Part shown: positions 51,775-60,398 of the stretch, in pieces
Position numbering within the stretch: position 1 is the stretch's first letter
Layout of the letters: each line of letters opens with the position of its first letter
DNA from: Bacteroidales bacterium
Lineage (GTDB): Bacteria; Bacteroidota; Bacteroidia; Bacteroidales; UBA932
Assembly: GCA_017429765.1 (NCBI GenBank)
Contig: JAFROJ010000056.1
Coordinates: forward strand, 62,001-126,000
Reading direction: 5' to 3'
DNA: 64,000 bases
Notes under the pieces: generated by a model
Seen by the model: the letters and a program-made list of their open reading frames with translations, nothing else
Database searches by the model: none
Told to the model about the DNA's origin: nothing
Translations under genes and position numbers: made by a program

Positions 51775-52746
51775 ATGGCGACTTGGATAGGCAGAATAGT
51801 GATCAAGATCAAGACTTACGTCCGGTGGCTCAGCAAGTTCCTCGGAAACGACATCTGGCACTTCAATCTCGATGAGCTGTCCAAAGCCAAGGCCCGCCTT
51901 ATCAGGGACATCAAAGTCGTCATCGACGCGCTGAATAACTTTGCGGATGAGAAGATCGGATTCCAGTCGGTGGCCCTGAGCTATTTCTGCACCCTGGCCA
52001 CCGTGCCGCTGATCGCCGTCTGCTTCGCCGTCACGAGCGGTTTCGGTCTGGAGAATGTCCTAAGGGACGCCCTCTATTCGGCCGACATCAACCAGACCGT
52101 GATCGACACCCTGATGAACAGCGCGTCAAACATCATAGAAGCCTCGAAGTCCGGGGTGTTCGGAGTCATCACCGCCCTTTCTTTCGTCTGGCTCGTCATC
52201 TGGATGATGAACCGGGTTGAGAAGGTGTTCAATAATGTCTGGCATGTGCGCAAACCTCAAAGGAAGGCGTTGAAGAGTTACGGGATAGATATCATCATCA
52301 TGATACTTATCCCGTTCGTTGTTTTGATATTCTTCGCCGGCACGGTGGTCTACTCACATGTCCTGGACCTGATCCCGAACAGCATAGGTGTCTCCAACAA
52401 GATCAAGTCCTTCCTCGGATGGATCATCTTCGGGGGTGTCGCCGTGATGACATTGTCGGCTATGTACAAGTTCATCCCGGCCACCTACGTGGACTACCGG
52501 TTCGCCCTTAAAGCGGCCCTGTGGGCAGGAATCGCCTTCACTGTCCTCCAGTACCTTTACCTGGAGACCCAGGTCCTTGTCACGAATATCAACGCCGTCT
52601 ACGGGGCTGTGGCAGCCCTGCCTCTCTTCATGATGTGGCTGAGGTTCGGATGGCTTATCATACTTTACGGAGCCCAATTCTCGTATTCATTCCAGATGGT
52701 GGACAAGATGGAGAAGGAGGCAAGGTTGTCGTCGCGAGAGTCATAG
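51775..52746 (+). CDS. YihY/UPF0761 (virulence factor BrkB) family membrane protein
   Basis: A 323-residue inner-membrane protein with six hydrophobic segments. Seen: FADEKIGFQSVALSYFCTLATVPLIAVCFAV (in parts; the family's 'a..lsy.tllsl.P...'), FVWLVIWMMNRVEKVFNNVWHVRKPQRKAL (split; usual 'l...N.i...p..R'), AMYKFIPATYVDYRFALKAALWAG (usual 'lyr..P......l..a..GA') and YGAVAALPLFMMWLRFGWLIILYGAQFSY. Once called ribonuclease BN in error; true function unknown. It lies between ligA and relA, three and four bases away, in one probable operon. Confidence 0.88.
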   Translation: MATWIGRIVIKIKTYVRWLSKFLGNDIWHFNLDELSKAKARLIRDIKVVIDALNNFADEKIGFQSVALSYFCTLATVPLIAVCFAVTSGFGLENVLRDALYSADINQTVIDTLMNSASNIIEASKSGVFGVITALSFVWLVIWMMNRVEKVFNNVWHVRKPQRKALKSYGIDIIIMILIPFVVLIFFAGTVVYSHVLDLIPNSIGVSNKIKSFLGWIIFGGVAVMTLSAMYKFIPATYVDYRFALKAALWAGIAFTVLQYLYLETQVLVTNINAVYGAVAALPLFMMWLRFGWLIILYGAQFSYSFQMVDKMEKEARLSSRES

Positions 52747-52750
52747 TGTC

Positions 52751-54988
52751 ATGAGTTTCTCAAGGTTCACAGAAGAAGACCACGAGGTCATCAGAGAGGC
52801 CTACTCCCAGTTGAAGGAGGCGGCCGCCAAACGATGCGCCAATCAGGAGGAGTTGGATGTTGTGCAGAAGGCCTTCGACTTCGCCAACGAGGCCCACAAG
52901 AATGTCCGCCGCCGCTCCGGAGGCCCTTACATCATCCACCCAATCGAAGTCGCCAAGATCGTGGTCTGCGACATCGGCCTCGGCTATAAGTCCATAGCGG
53001 CCGCCTTGCTTCACGACGTGGTCGAGGACACAGCCTACACTGTCGAGGATCTCCGGAACCTGTTCGGTGACAAGATCGCCAGCCTGGTGGACGGGCTCAC
53101 GAAGATCAAGAACGTCCTCGACAATGAGGACCGCTCCAAGAAACTTGAGGGCGTCTATTCGGAGAGCCTCCAGGCCGAGAATTTCAAACGGATTCTCCTT
53201 ACCCTGAACGACGATGTGAGAGTGGTGCTCATCAAGCTCGCCGACCGTCTTCACAACTGCAGGACCATTGACTCGATGCCGGAGTACAAGAGGGACAAGA
53301 TCCTCAGCGAGACAATGTTCATCTTCATCCCCCTCGCCCACCGGCTCGGTCTCTACGAGATCAAGTCGGAGATGGAGAACATCTGGCTTAAATACAAGGA
53401 ACCGGACGCCTACAACGAGATCTCGCGCCTTGTCAGCAAGAATGTCAACGATTTGGAGAGGCAGATCGACGAGTTCATCGTTCCGATCGACGCCGCCCTG
53501 AGGGAGGCCGGATTCGATTTCAAGATCAAGAAGAGGGTGAAGACCCCTTATTCGATCTGGCATAAGATGCGGACGAAGAACATCTCGTTCGAGCAGGTCT
53601 ACGACCTCTATGCGCTGAGGATCATATTCACACCCGACTCTAATTCCAAGAAGATCGAGCGTTCCCAGTGCTATAGTATATTCACTATCATCTCCGACAT
53701 CTACCGCAACAAGGACGACCGGGTCCGGGATTGGGTGAAGCATCCCAAGAGCAACGGCTACGAGGCCCTGCACTGCACCCTGATGAGCCCCAGGGGCGTT
53801 TGGATCGAGGTCCAGATACGCTCCAAGAGGATGGATGACATAGCCGAGAAGGGTATCGCGGCCCACTGGGCTTACAAGCGGGAAGGCTACCTGAGCGAGA
53901 ACGACAGCGAGATGGACAAGTGGCTCGCCAAGGTCAATGATATCCTTGTCAGCAACGATGTCAACGCTCTCGAGCTGCTGGACATCATCCATAATGACCT
54001 GACCAGCGGCGAGATAACTGTGTTCACCCCAAAGGGGGAGCAGAAGACGCTCCAGAAAGGCTCCACAGCCCTGGATTTCGCCTACGGGATCCACACCGAG
54101 ATCGGCAACAAGGCGATAGCCGCCAAGGTGAACATGAAACTGGAGACTCTCTCCCATGTCTTGAAGACCGGCGATCAGGTGGAGATCATCACGGCCGAGA
54201 ACGAGCGGCCGAAGCAGGAATGGCTCAAGTTCCTCCAGTCCAGGCACGCCCGCAATGTCGTCATCGACTATTTCAAGGGCAACAAGCCTCATTTCGTCAA
54301 GATCGGAAAGGAGATGGTCCAGACCCAGCTGGAGTCCATCGGGTACAGGTTGAACTCCGACTCGGAGGACATCCTCTGCAAGAAGCTCAATGTCGCGGGG
54401 AATCCCGACGAGTTGTATTTCAGGGTGGGCTTGGGCCTTGTCCCTGTCAATACCCTCGGAGAGTTTCTCACTCCTGTGGCCCCTCCGGCCAGAAGCTCCC
54501 TCTACTGGCCGTTCTCCCTCTTCTCCCGACGCAAGGATCCCCAGTCCCAGCAGGAGGGCAAACTCAAGGACAAATTCGTGATCGCCAACTGCTGCAATCC
54601 TATCAGGGGTGACGCCGTGATCGGAATAACCAACCCTGACGGCACGATCACCGTCCATAAGAAAACCTGCCCGGTGGCCGAGAGCATAGCCTCCAAGCAC
54701 GGGGACCGTGTCGTCACCCCGCTCTGGGAGGACGAGAGCGACTTGAACGCCTTCCCTGTCAGGATATCCATCACGGGCATAGACCGTCTCGGCCTGCTGA
54801 ACGAGATCTCGAGATACATCTCGCTGGTCATGGGTGTGAACATGAAAAAGGTGTTGTTGAGCACGGACGGCGGGATATTTGAAGGATATATCGACCTGAG
54901 CGTTCATGACCGCACCGCCCTCGACAGGATGATCAGGAAGCTCGGTTCGATCGAGGGCATACAGAATGTCGCCAGAATAGAGTTATGA
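52751..54988 (+). CDS. Bifunctional (p)ppGpp synthetase/hydrolase, RelA/SpoT family
   Basis: A 745-residue long RSH protein, the main enzyme of the stringent response. Seen in order: HD hydrolase domain with HPIEVAKIV and LLHDVVEDTAYTVEDL (HD pair intact, near residue 87); synthetase domain with KKRVKTPYSIWHKMRTKN, YDLYALRIIF, NGYEALHCTLMSP and VEVQIRSKRMDDIAEKGIAAHWAYK (in parts); TGS domain ITVFTPKGEQKTLQKGSTALDFAY (split) near 420; a conserved cysteine region (IANCCNPIRGD) and a C-terminal ACT domain from about 665. Intact HD implies hydrolysis as well as synthesis. It overlaps the next gene by ATGA. Confidence 0.94.
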   Translation: MSFSRFTEEDHEVIREAYSQLKEAAAKRCANQEELDVVQKAFDFANEAHKNVRRRSGGPYIIHPIEVAKIVVCDIGLGYKSIAAALLHDVVEDTAYTVEDLRNLFGDKIASLVDGLTKIKNVLDNEDRSKKLEGVYSESLQAENFKRILLTLNDDVRVVLIKLADRLHNCRTIDSMPEYKRDKILSETMFIFIPLAHRLGLYEIKSEMENIWLKYKEPDAYNEISRLVSKNVNDLERQIDEFIVPIDAALREAGFDFKIKKRVKTPYSIWHKMRTKNISFEQVYDLYALRIIFTPDSNSKKIERSQCYSIFTIISDIYRNKDDRVRDWVKHPKSNGYEALHCTLMSPRGVWIEVQIRSKRMDDIAEKGIAAHWAYKREGYLSENDSEMDKWLAKVNDILVSNDVNALELLDIIHNDLTSGEITVFTPKGEQKTLQKGSTALDFAYGIHTEIGNKAIAAKVNMKLETLSHVLKTGDQVEIITAENERPKQEWLKFLQSRHARNVVIDYFKGNKPHFVKIGKEMVQTQLESIGYRLNSDSEDILCKKLNVAGNPDELYFRVGLGLVPVNTLGEFLTPVAPPARSSLYWPFSLFSRRKDPQSQQEGKLKDKFVIANCCNPIRGDAVIGITNPDGTITVHKKTCPVAESIASKHGDRVVTPLWEDESDLNAFPVRISITGIDRLGLLNEISRYISLVMGVNMKKVLLSTDGGIFEGYIDLSVHDRTALDRMIRKLGSIEGIQNVARIEL

Positions 54989-56775
54989 GAAGATTCATAT
55001 CCAAATATTTCCCTCTCATCCCGGTGGCCGTCGTCATCATCATGTCGATGTTCTCGCACTCGTGCGCCAACACGACCCAGGCCCCAAAAGGCGGCCTGAA
55101 AGACACGATCCCGCCGGTGATTGTCAAGGTCTCACCGAAGCCGGGCTCGGTCAACGTTCCGGTAAAAGGGGTGCAGATCGTTTTCACCTTCAACGAGTAT
55201 GTCGTTGTCAAGGAGCCGAAGGGGATCTACCTCTCCCCTCCCCAGCAAAAGGCGCCGAAATACAAGATCAAGGGGAAAAGCCTTGTCGTCTATTTCGAGG
55301 AGGATCTTCTCCCCGACCTGACCTACACCCTGGAACTCACAGGGGCGGTCGCCGACAACAACGAGGGCAACATGTTCCCCGGATTCACCACCTTCTTCTC
55401 CACGGGCCCGTCCCTGGACTCGATGTTCGTGACAGGCTCCGTCTACGACTGCAATGACCTGAAACCCATAAAGGGGGCGACGGTCATGCTCTACAAGGAC
55501 CACAGGGACTCGGCAATATTTCTGGAAAGGCCTGTCGCCTCCTCCAAGACCGACGACTGGGGATTTTTCTCCATAAGGAACATAAAGGACACGCTTTACA
55601 GGGCCTACGCCCTTGTGGACGCCAACAACAACAATATCTACGATCCCGACGAGGACAAGATCGCGTTCCTGGACACCCTCCTGAGGCCGGCCCACGTGGT
55701 CAACGACACCCTGCCGGAGTTGATCAAATTCGACGCTAAAGACACTCTCTCCTGCCTTTCGAGACATTCTGACATTGTCCTCAATGTCTTCAAGGAGAGG
55801 CCTTCCAAGCAGATGTTGATGAATAAGAAGAGGACGTCGGACAGATCCGCCTACATCACTTTCATGGCTCCCGACGCAAGGATAGACTCATTGTGGTTCA
55901 GAGGTTTCCCCGCCGAGAATGTCATCACCGAGTTCAATGCCCCGAAGGATTGCCTGCTGCTCTGGATCAACGACTCACGGAGGATGCCGGACACGCTCAA
56001 GCTCTCTGTCAAGTACTGGAAGACGGACACTCTCGGGGTCTTGAATCCTGTGACGGAGGAACTCCGCCTCGTCGACGAGGACAAACCTAAAGGCAGGGTC
56101 AGGAAGCCGGTCGAGCATAAGGACACCATCTGTCCTGTCAAGCTGACTGCGGTCCCCGAGAGATTCGAGCTGGAGGGGATAATCATGGAATTCGAGGATC
56201 CTCCCTTCCTCGGCTATTTCGACAGCCTTGTCTTCAGGTCCATCAATCCTAAGCAAGTGGAGCAGGACGAGCGCTTCACTATCCAGAGGGACTCGACTAA
56301 CCTCAGACGGTACATAATCACTCCGGACGTCGATATCCTTGAGGGTTATGAATATGTTTTCAAGGTGCCGCACCGGGTGTTCAGGGACATCAACGGCCAC
56401 TGGAACGACAGCACGAATGTGAAGGTCGCTCTCCCCAAGGGAGAGGATCTCAGCTCCTTCTCCTTGAATCTCACCGGAGTCAACGAGAAGTACATTGTCC
56501 AGATGCTCGACGACAAGAAGACTAAAACCCTTTTCGAATATGTCGTGGACAGTGACCGGAGGCTGTTGTTCCCCTATCTGACAAAAGGAAAGTACTGCAT
56601 AAGGATCACCGAGGACATCAACCGTAACGGGCTGGTCGACACCGGGAACCTCCTTGAGCGCAGGCAGCCTGAGAAGGTTCGCTTCCTGAAAACCGACGAC
56701 CAGGATTTCTTCGACATACCCGAGAAGAGCGAGATCGAGCAAGAGTTGAACCTGATCGAATTCATGAAAGACTAG
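54985..56775 (+). CDS. Ig-like (Big_5) domain lipoprotein
   Basis: A 596-residue envelope protein of a Bacteroidota family usually annotated 'Ig-like domain-containing protein'. Seen: a hydrophobic N-terminus ending MFSHSC, a plausible lipobox with Cys near residue 28; GGLKDTIPPVIVKVSPKPGSVNV and IVFTFNEYVVVKEPKGIYLSP (in parts), a Big_5 domain; then a carboxypeptidase-regulatory-like domain (VTGSVYDCNDLKPIKGATVMLY ... DANNNNIYDPDEDKIAF); and a C-terminal beta-rich part ending in an EF-like DINRNGLVDTG. Function unknown. Coupled by ATGA to the RSH gene and four bases ahead of a barrel protein. Confidence 0.78.
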   Translation: MRRFISKYFPLIPVAVVIIMSMFSHSCANTTQAPKGGLKDTIPPVIVKVSPKPGSVNVPVKGVQIVFTFNEYVVVKEPKGIYLSPPQQKAPKYKIKGKSLVVYFEEDLLPDLTYTLELTGAVADNNEGNMFPGFTTFFSTGPSLDSMFVTGSVYDCNDLKPIKGATVMLYKDHRDSAIFLERPVASSKTDDWGFFSIRNIKDTLYRAYALVDANNNNIYDPDEDKIAFLDTLLRPAHVVNDTLPELIKFDAKDTLSCLSRHSDIVLNVFKERPSKQMLMNKKRTSDRSAYITFMAPDARIDSLWFRGFPAENVITEFNAPKDCLLLWINDSRRMPDTLKLSVKYWKTDTLGVLNPVTEELRLVDEDKPKGRVRKPVEHKDTICPVKLTAVPERFELEGIIMEFEDPPFLGYFDSLVFRSINPKQVEQDERFTIQRDSTNLRRYIITPDVDILEGYEYVFKVPHRVFRDINGHWNDSTNVKVALPKGEDLSSFSLNLTGVNEKYIVQMLDDKKTKTLFEYVVDSDRRLLFPYLTKGKYCIRITEDINRNGLVDTGNLLERRQPEKVRFLKTDDQDFFDIPEKSEIEQELNLIEFMKD

Positions 56776-56779
56776 CGGC

Positions 56780-57586
56780 ATGGGACTGAGACTTGAATAT
56801 TTACTTGCGGCGCTCATCTCGCTCGCGGCTCTCCCGGGAACGGTTCTGGCCCAGGAGACCTCTTCCGCCGACTCCCTGAAGAAGGTTTTCTCCCTCAATG
56901 ACTACACCATCATCGGGGTCGAGTACGGGGCCTCGATCAGCAAGATGCAGTTCAATCCATCCAAGACCCAGGGCAATCTTTTCGTCCCCGGCACGTATGG
57001 GGTCTTCGTCACCAAGTACGGGAAGTTGTTTGACGGGAGCCCGAACTTCGGTCTGAAAGGCGGAGTCCGCTACAGCCACGAGGGCTACCAGTTCAAGGAG
57101 AATAAGGAGACTGGTGTCACCCCGACCCTGGAAGGAGCGGAGAAGGCGATCATCGATGTCGTTGAAGTGCCATTGATGGCGCATTTCCACTCCGACGGCC
57201 TACACTTCAAGGTGATGGTCGACGCCGGGGTCTATGGCGGCTACAGGCTGTCGATAGAGAGGATCGGGGAGGCGGTCCCGGATGAGATCAGGAACGATTT
57301 CAGGGAATGGGACTACCGGCTGGACTACGGCCTGACCGGTGGTCTGGGGTTCGGGATCGTCTTCGATCCCGTGGAATTCCATGTCAACGGCGGGGTCCGT
57401 TATTCATGGGGTTCCCTGTACAGGCCGGATCACGCGAGCAAGGATTTCTACAGGTTCGCTTACCCCTTCGATGTCATGGTGACGGCCGGCCTCTATTTCC
57501 AGATCACGAAGCGGACCGGCAAGACTAAGGGGCAAATCAGGCGTGAGGCTTATGAGCAAGTGTACAATGGCGGCGAGAGTCGGTGA
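56780..57586 (+). CDS. PorT-like outer-membrane beta-barrel protein
   Basis: A 268-residue exported protein with signal peptide (LLAALISLAALPGTVLAQ, about 25 residues) and alternating hydrophobic strands: YTIIGVEYGASISKMQF, GTYGVFVTKYGKLF, NFGLKGGVRYSHEGYQF, VEVPLMAHFHSDGLHFKVMVDAGVYGGYRL (split), YGLTGGLGFGIVFDPVEFHVNGGVRYSWGSL (split) and VTAGLYFQITKRTG. The pattern fits an eight-stranded barrel of the 'outer membrane beta-barrel / PorT' type. PorT proper belongs to type IX secretion, but no other T9SS gene is seen, so I do not claim that role. Its last 35 bases overlap ispG. Confidence 0.7.
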   Translation: MGLRLEYLLAALISLAALPGTVLAQETSSADSLKKVFSLNDYTIIGVEYGASISKMQFNPSKTQGNLFVPGTYGVFVTKYGKLFDGSPNFGLKGGVRYSHEGYQFKENKETGVTPTLEGAEKAIIDVVEVPLMAHFHSDGLHFKVMVDAGVYGGYRLSIERIGEAVPDEIRNDFREWDYRLDYGLTGGLGFGIVFDPVEFHVNGGVRYSWGSLYRPDHASKDFYRFAYPFDVMVTAGLYFQITKRTGKTKGQIRREAYEQVYNGGESR

Positions 57587-58898
57587 TGTCCTGATCGGGG
57601 GCGGTGGCCACATCGTTGTGCAGACGATGTGCGACACCCACACTTCTGACGTGGAAGCGACCCTGGCCCAATGCGTCAGGCTGTCCCGGGCGGGAGCGGA
57701 GATAATCCGGCTCACTGTCCCGGGGATGGACGACGTGATGAGCGTGAGGCGGATAAAAGAGTCTCTCCGGGAGCGAGGTGTCACGACACCCTTAGTGGCG
57801 GATATTCATTTCTCATCGAACACGGCCCTGGCCGTGGCCCCCTATGTCGAGAAGGTCCGTGTCAACCCCGGGAATTTCCACAAAGACCACAACGAGGCCA
57901 TAAGCCGCTTCCGCTCCTTGCTCAAGGTCTGCCGGGAGAACGGGACGGCCATCAGGATCGGGGTCAACCACGGTTCGCTCGGAGACTATATCACCAATCT
58001 TTACGGCGACACTCCCGAGGCCATGGCGAAGGCCGCTATGGAGTGGGTCGGGATCTGCGAGGAGGAGAATTTCCGCGATGCCGTTGTCTCCCTCAAGTCA
58101 AGCAACACGAGGGTGATGGTCGACGCCTACAGGTGTTTCCGCGCCGAGATGGAGAAGAACTCTCTCTCGTTCCCTTTGCATGTGGGCGTGACCGAGGCCG
58201 GGAACGGGGACAGCGGCAGGATCAAGTCCTGCGTCGGGATCTCCACCCTTCTGTCTGAGGGGACAGGAGACACGATAAGGGTCTCGCTGACGGAGGACCC
58301 GGAGGCGGAGCTGCCGGTCGCGAGGTACCTCGCGGCAAGGTACGAGAGGAGGATAGTCTCCTCAATGACAGCTATTTCCATCAATGGCAGGAAGGCCGTG
58401 GCCACTTACCAGTCCCCTTCTTTTGAGACCTTGCTTCTGGACGTGTCCTGCGATTTCGGGAAGGGGCTCCTGGACAAGGAGATCGACGAGCTTGAACTGG
58501 AGGGAGTCTATCTGGACGAGAGCGGCGCTCCGGTCTCGATAGAGGAGTCAGGGAAGGGCTCCTATCTGGTCAACGAGCTTATGCAGGCGGCCAGGAGACG
58601 TTTCTACAGGCCTGAATATATCGCCTGCCCCGGATGCGGCAGGACCATGTACGGCCTGCGCGAGGCCCTTGAGGAGGTTAAGGCCAGGACATCTCATCTC
58701 AAAGATGTCGTCATCGCCGTGATGGGTTGTGTGGTGAACGGTCCGGGCGAGATGGCTGACGCTGACTGGGGCTATGTCGGCGAGGGAAACCGTAAAGTCT
58801 CAATCTACAAAGGCAGGACCCCTGTCTTGAGACATGTCCCTGAGAATGAGGCGGTCGACCGCCTCCTGGAGTTGATTGAGGGGGAAGGCTCTATCTAA
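57552..58898 (+). CDS. ispG: 4-hydroxy-3-methylbut-2-enyl-diphosphate synthase (IspG/GcpE), shortened middle domain
   Basis: A 448-residue [4Fe-4S] enzyme of the MEP isoprenoid pathway. Seen: VGDVLIGGGGHIVVQTMCDT, LVADIHFSSNTALAVAPYVEKVRVNPGN (in parts), RIGVNHGSLGDYI, SLKSSNTRVMVDAYR, GNGDSGRIKSCVGISTLLSEGTGDTIRVSLTEDP (in parts), then the cluster ligands CPGCGRTMYGL near residue 359 and VMGCVVNGPGEMADADWGYVG near 395. Bacteroidota normally have a long form (about 600 residues or more) with an inserted domain; here only about 110 residues separate SLTEDP from CPGC, against about 30 in E. coli. The catalytic halves look intact. Start at ATG 57552 overlaps the barrel gene by 35 bases; ATG 57567 is an alternative. 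Confidence 0.88.
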   Translation: MSKCTMAARVGDVLIGGGGHIVVQTMCDTHTSDVEATLAQCVRLSRAGAEIIRLTVPGMDDVMSVRRIKESLRERGVTTPLVADIHFSSNTALAVAPYVEKVRVNPGNFHKDHNEAISRFRSLLKVCRENGTAIRIGVNHGSLGDYITNLYGDTPEAMAKAAMEWVGICEEENFRDAVVSLKSSNTRVMVDAYRCFRAEMEKNSLSFPLHVGVTEAGNGDSGRIKSCVGISTLLSEGTGDTIRVSLTEDPEAELPVARYLAARYERRIVSSMTAISINGRKAVATYQSPSFETLLLDVSCDFGKGLLDKEIDELELEGVYLDESGAPVSIEESGKGSYLVNELMQAARRRFYRPEYIACPGCGRTMYGLREALEEVKARTSHLKDVVIAVMGCVVNGPGEMADADWGYVGEGNRKVSIYKGRTPVLRHVPENEAVDRLLELIEGEGSI

Positions 58899-59556
58899 GC
58901 CTCGCGATGGGGGTGATCAGCGCCTTGGTGAAATCACCTTCCTTGACGAGTATCTCGGCGTCGAGCGGCAGGAAAATGTCGATCCTGGAACCGAATTTGA
59001 TGATCCCGCACTGGTGTCCCCTCTCGACTCTCATCCCTTCCTTAGAGTAACACACGATCCTCCTGGCGAAGGTTCCTGCTATCTGCTTGAAGAACACCTC
59101 CCCGTGGGAGTTGCGAATCGCTGTGGAGGAATGCTCGTTTTTCTCGGATGATTTGGGCAGGAACGCGAGCATGTATTTCCCAGGGTGATATTTGTAATAG
59201 GAGATCTCCCCTGACATCGGCCAGAAGTTGGTGTGGACGTCGAAGAAATCCATGTAGACAGACACCTGGACACAGTCTCCCTTGAAATACTCTCCTTCGT
59301 AAACTCTCTCGACCACAACGACTTCCCCGTCGGCAACAGAGGTCACCAGGTTCTCGTCACCCTCCGGGATCTCACGGTCCGGGACCCTGTGGAACCAGAA
59401 CACGAAGAACGCGAACGCCACGAGAACCGCCAGGACCGGGATCAGGAACCAGGGAGAGTGGATGAAGAGAGCCGCCAATATGACGAGCGCGGCCGTGATC
59501 GCCCAATAAACGGCGATTGTGCCTTTCGAGTCTTTGTCGATGATTAATCCACGCAT
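58891..59556 (-). CDS. psd: Phosphatidylserine decarboxylase
   Basis: A 221-residue membrane enzyme making phosphatidylethanolamine. Seen: N-terminal hydrophobic region of two helices (YWAITAALVILAALFI; FLIPVLAVLVAFAFFVFWF), FHRVPDREIPEGDENLVTSVADGEV (in parts), SVYMDFFDVHTNFWPMSGEI, where the family has 'FM...dVH.nR.P..G.i', NSHGEVFFKQIAGTFARRIV, and IIKFGSRIDIFLP near residue 187, the self-cleaving GS site that creates the pyruvoyl cofactor. This is the short 'archaeal-type' Psd common in Bacteroidota. Convergent with ispG, eight-base overlap; cdsA lies 11 bases upstream in the same unit. Confidence 0.9.
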   Translation of the reverse strand: MRGLIIDKDSKGTIAVYWAITAALVILAALFIHSPWFLIPVLAVLVAFAFFVFWFHRVPDREIPEGDENLVTSVADGEVVVVERVYEGEYFKGDCVQVSVYMDFFDVHTNFWPMSGEISYYKYHPGKYMLAFLPKSSEKNEHSSTAIRNSHGEVFFKQIAGTFARRIVCYSKEGMRVERGHQCGIIKFGSRIDIFLPLDAEILVKEGDFTKALITPIARLR

Positions 59557-59567
59557 ATAAGCCTGTT

Positions 59568-60398
59568 CTATAGCAGATCGAATAGTCCGAGATAAATCGC
59601 CCCGAAGGGCATCGCCATCAAAGTGCTGTCGAAACGGTCAAGCAGGCCACCGTGGCCGGGAATGATATTCCCGGAATCCTTGACACCGTAGACCCTCTTC
59701 CACTGCGACTCGTAGAGGTCGCCGTAGACTCCCGCCACAGACATGATCAGGGCGAGGATCAGGGAATGGACCAGAGGGAACCTCAGGAGGCCGATCTCGT
59801 AGAGGATGAAGGCCGCTAGGACAGAGGAGACAACACCGCCGATGAAGCCTATCCAGGTCTTCTTGGGCGAGACGGAAGGGAAGAGTTTCCTGGGAAAGCG
59901 TTTGCCGAGGCCCACGCCGAAGGTGAACGCACCGACATCGGAGCACCAGATAATGATGAAGAAACAAAGAAGGAGATTGCCGCTGAAATTGCCGGCCTTG
60001 TCGAAAGCGATCAGGTTCGAAAGGGCTATCGGCACGGCTATGTAGAGAAGGCCGGTGTAGATGTTGGAGAACTTCCCGTACTCCTCCTTATCCCTGACGT
60101 ACAGCGAGTTGATCATCACGATGAAGATCGGGATCATGGCGAGCGCTATGAATCTCATCGGCATGTGGTAAGACGAGGCGGCGAACATGACCCCGAAGAG
60201 GAACTCCCCCGCGAGAATAGCCAGGATCTTCGAGAAGGTGTAGCTATGCCCCATCGTGATCTCATAGAACTCGAGCAGCATCACCGCTATCATGAACATC
60301 GCGAGACCCGCGAACAGATATTTGTTGAACAGGAGACAGGCCACCATCACGAGAATGAAGGCGACCCCCGAGATGGTCCTGACAGTCACATTATTCAT
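59568..60398 (-). CDS. cdsA: Phosphatidate cytidylyltransferase
   Basis: A 276-residue polytopic membrane enzyme converting phosphatidic acid and CTP to CDP-diacylglycerol, the branch point ahead of Psd. Seen: eight hydrophobic segments, IIIWCSDVGAFTFGVGLGKRF, LFPSVSPKKTWIGFIGGV, and the signature near the C-terminus: YESQWKRVYGVKDSGNIIPGHGGLLDRFDS (in parts; 'S..KR...iKD.g..iPGHGGilDR.Ds'). The start ATG overlaps the ftsH stop by eight bases (ATGAATAA); the earlier in-frame start was rejected because it reaches further into ftsH. Forms rsfS-ftsH-cdsA-psd, a standard Bacteroidota order. Confidence 0.93.
   Translation of the reverse strand: MNNVTVRTISGVAFILVMVACLLFNKYLFAGLAMFMIAVMLLEFYEITMGHSYTFSKILAILAGEFLFGVMFAASSYHMPMRFIALAMIPIFIVMINSLYVRDKEEYGKFSNIYTGLLYIAVPIALSNLIAFDKAGNFSGNLLLCFFIIIWCSDVGAFTFGVGLGKRFPRKLFPSVSPKKTWIGFIGGVVSSVLAAFILYEIGLLRFPLVHSLILALIMSVAGVYGDLYESQWKRVYGVKDSGNIIPGHGGLLDRFDSTLMAMPFGAIYLGLFDLL

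Noticed and set aside
52760..54907. A 715-codon open frame on the minus strand opposite the RSH gene
   Set aside because: It mirrors relA/spoT, has no recognisable domain or low-complexity-free motifs, and is explained by the absence of TTA, CTA and TCA codons in a GC-rich gene.
56780..57586. Type IX secretion protein PorT
   Set aside because: Only general barrel features fit; no other T9SS gene is in the window.
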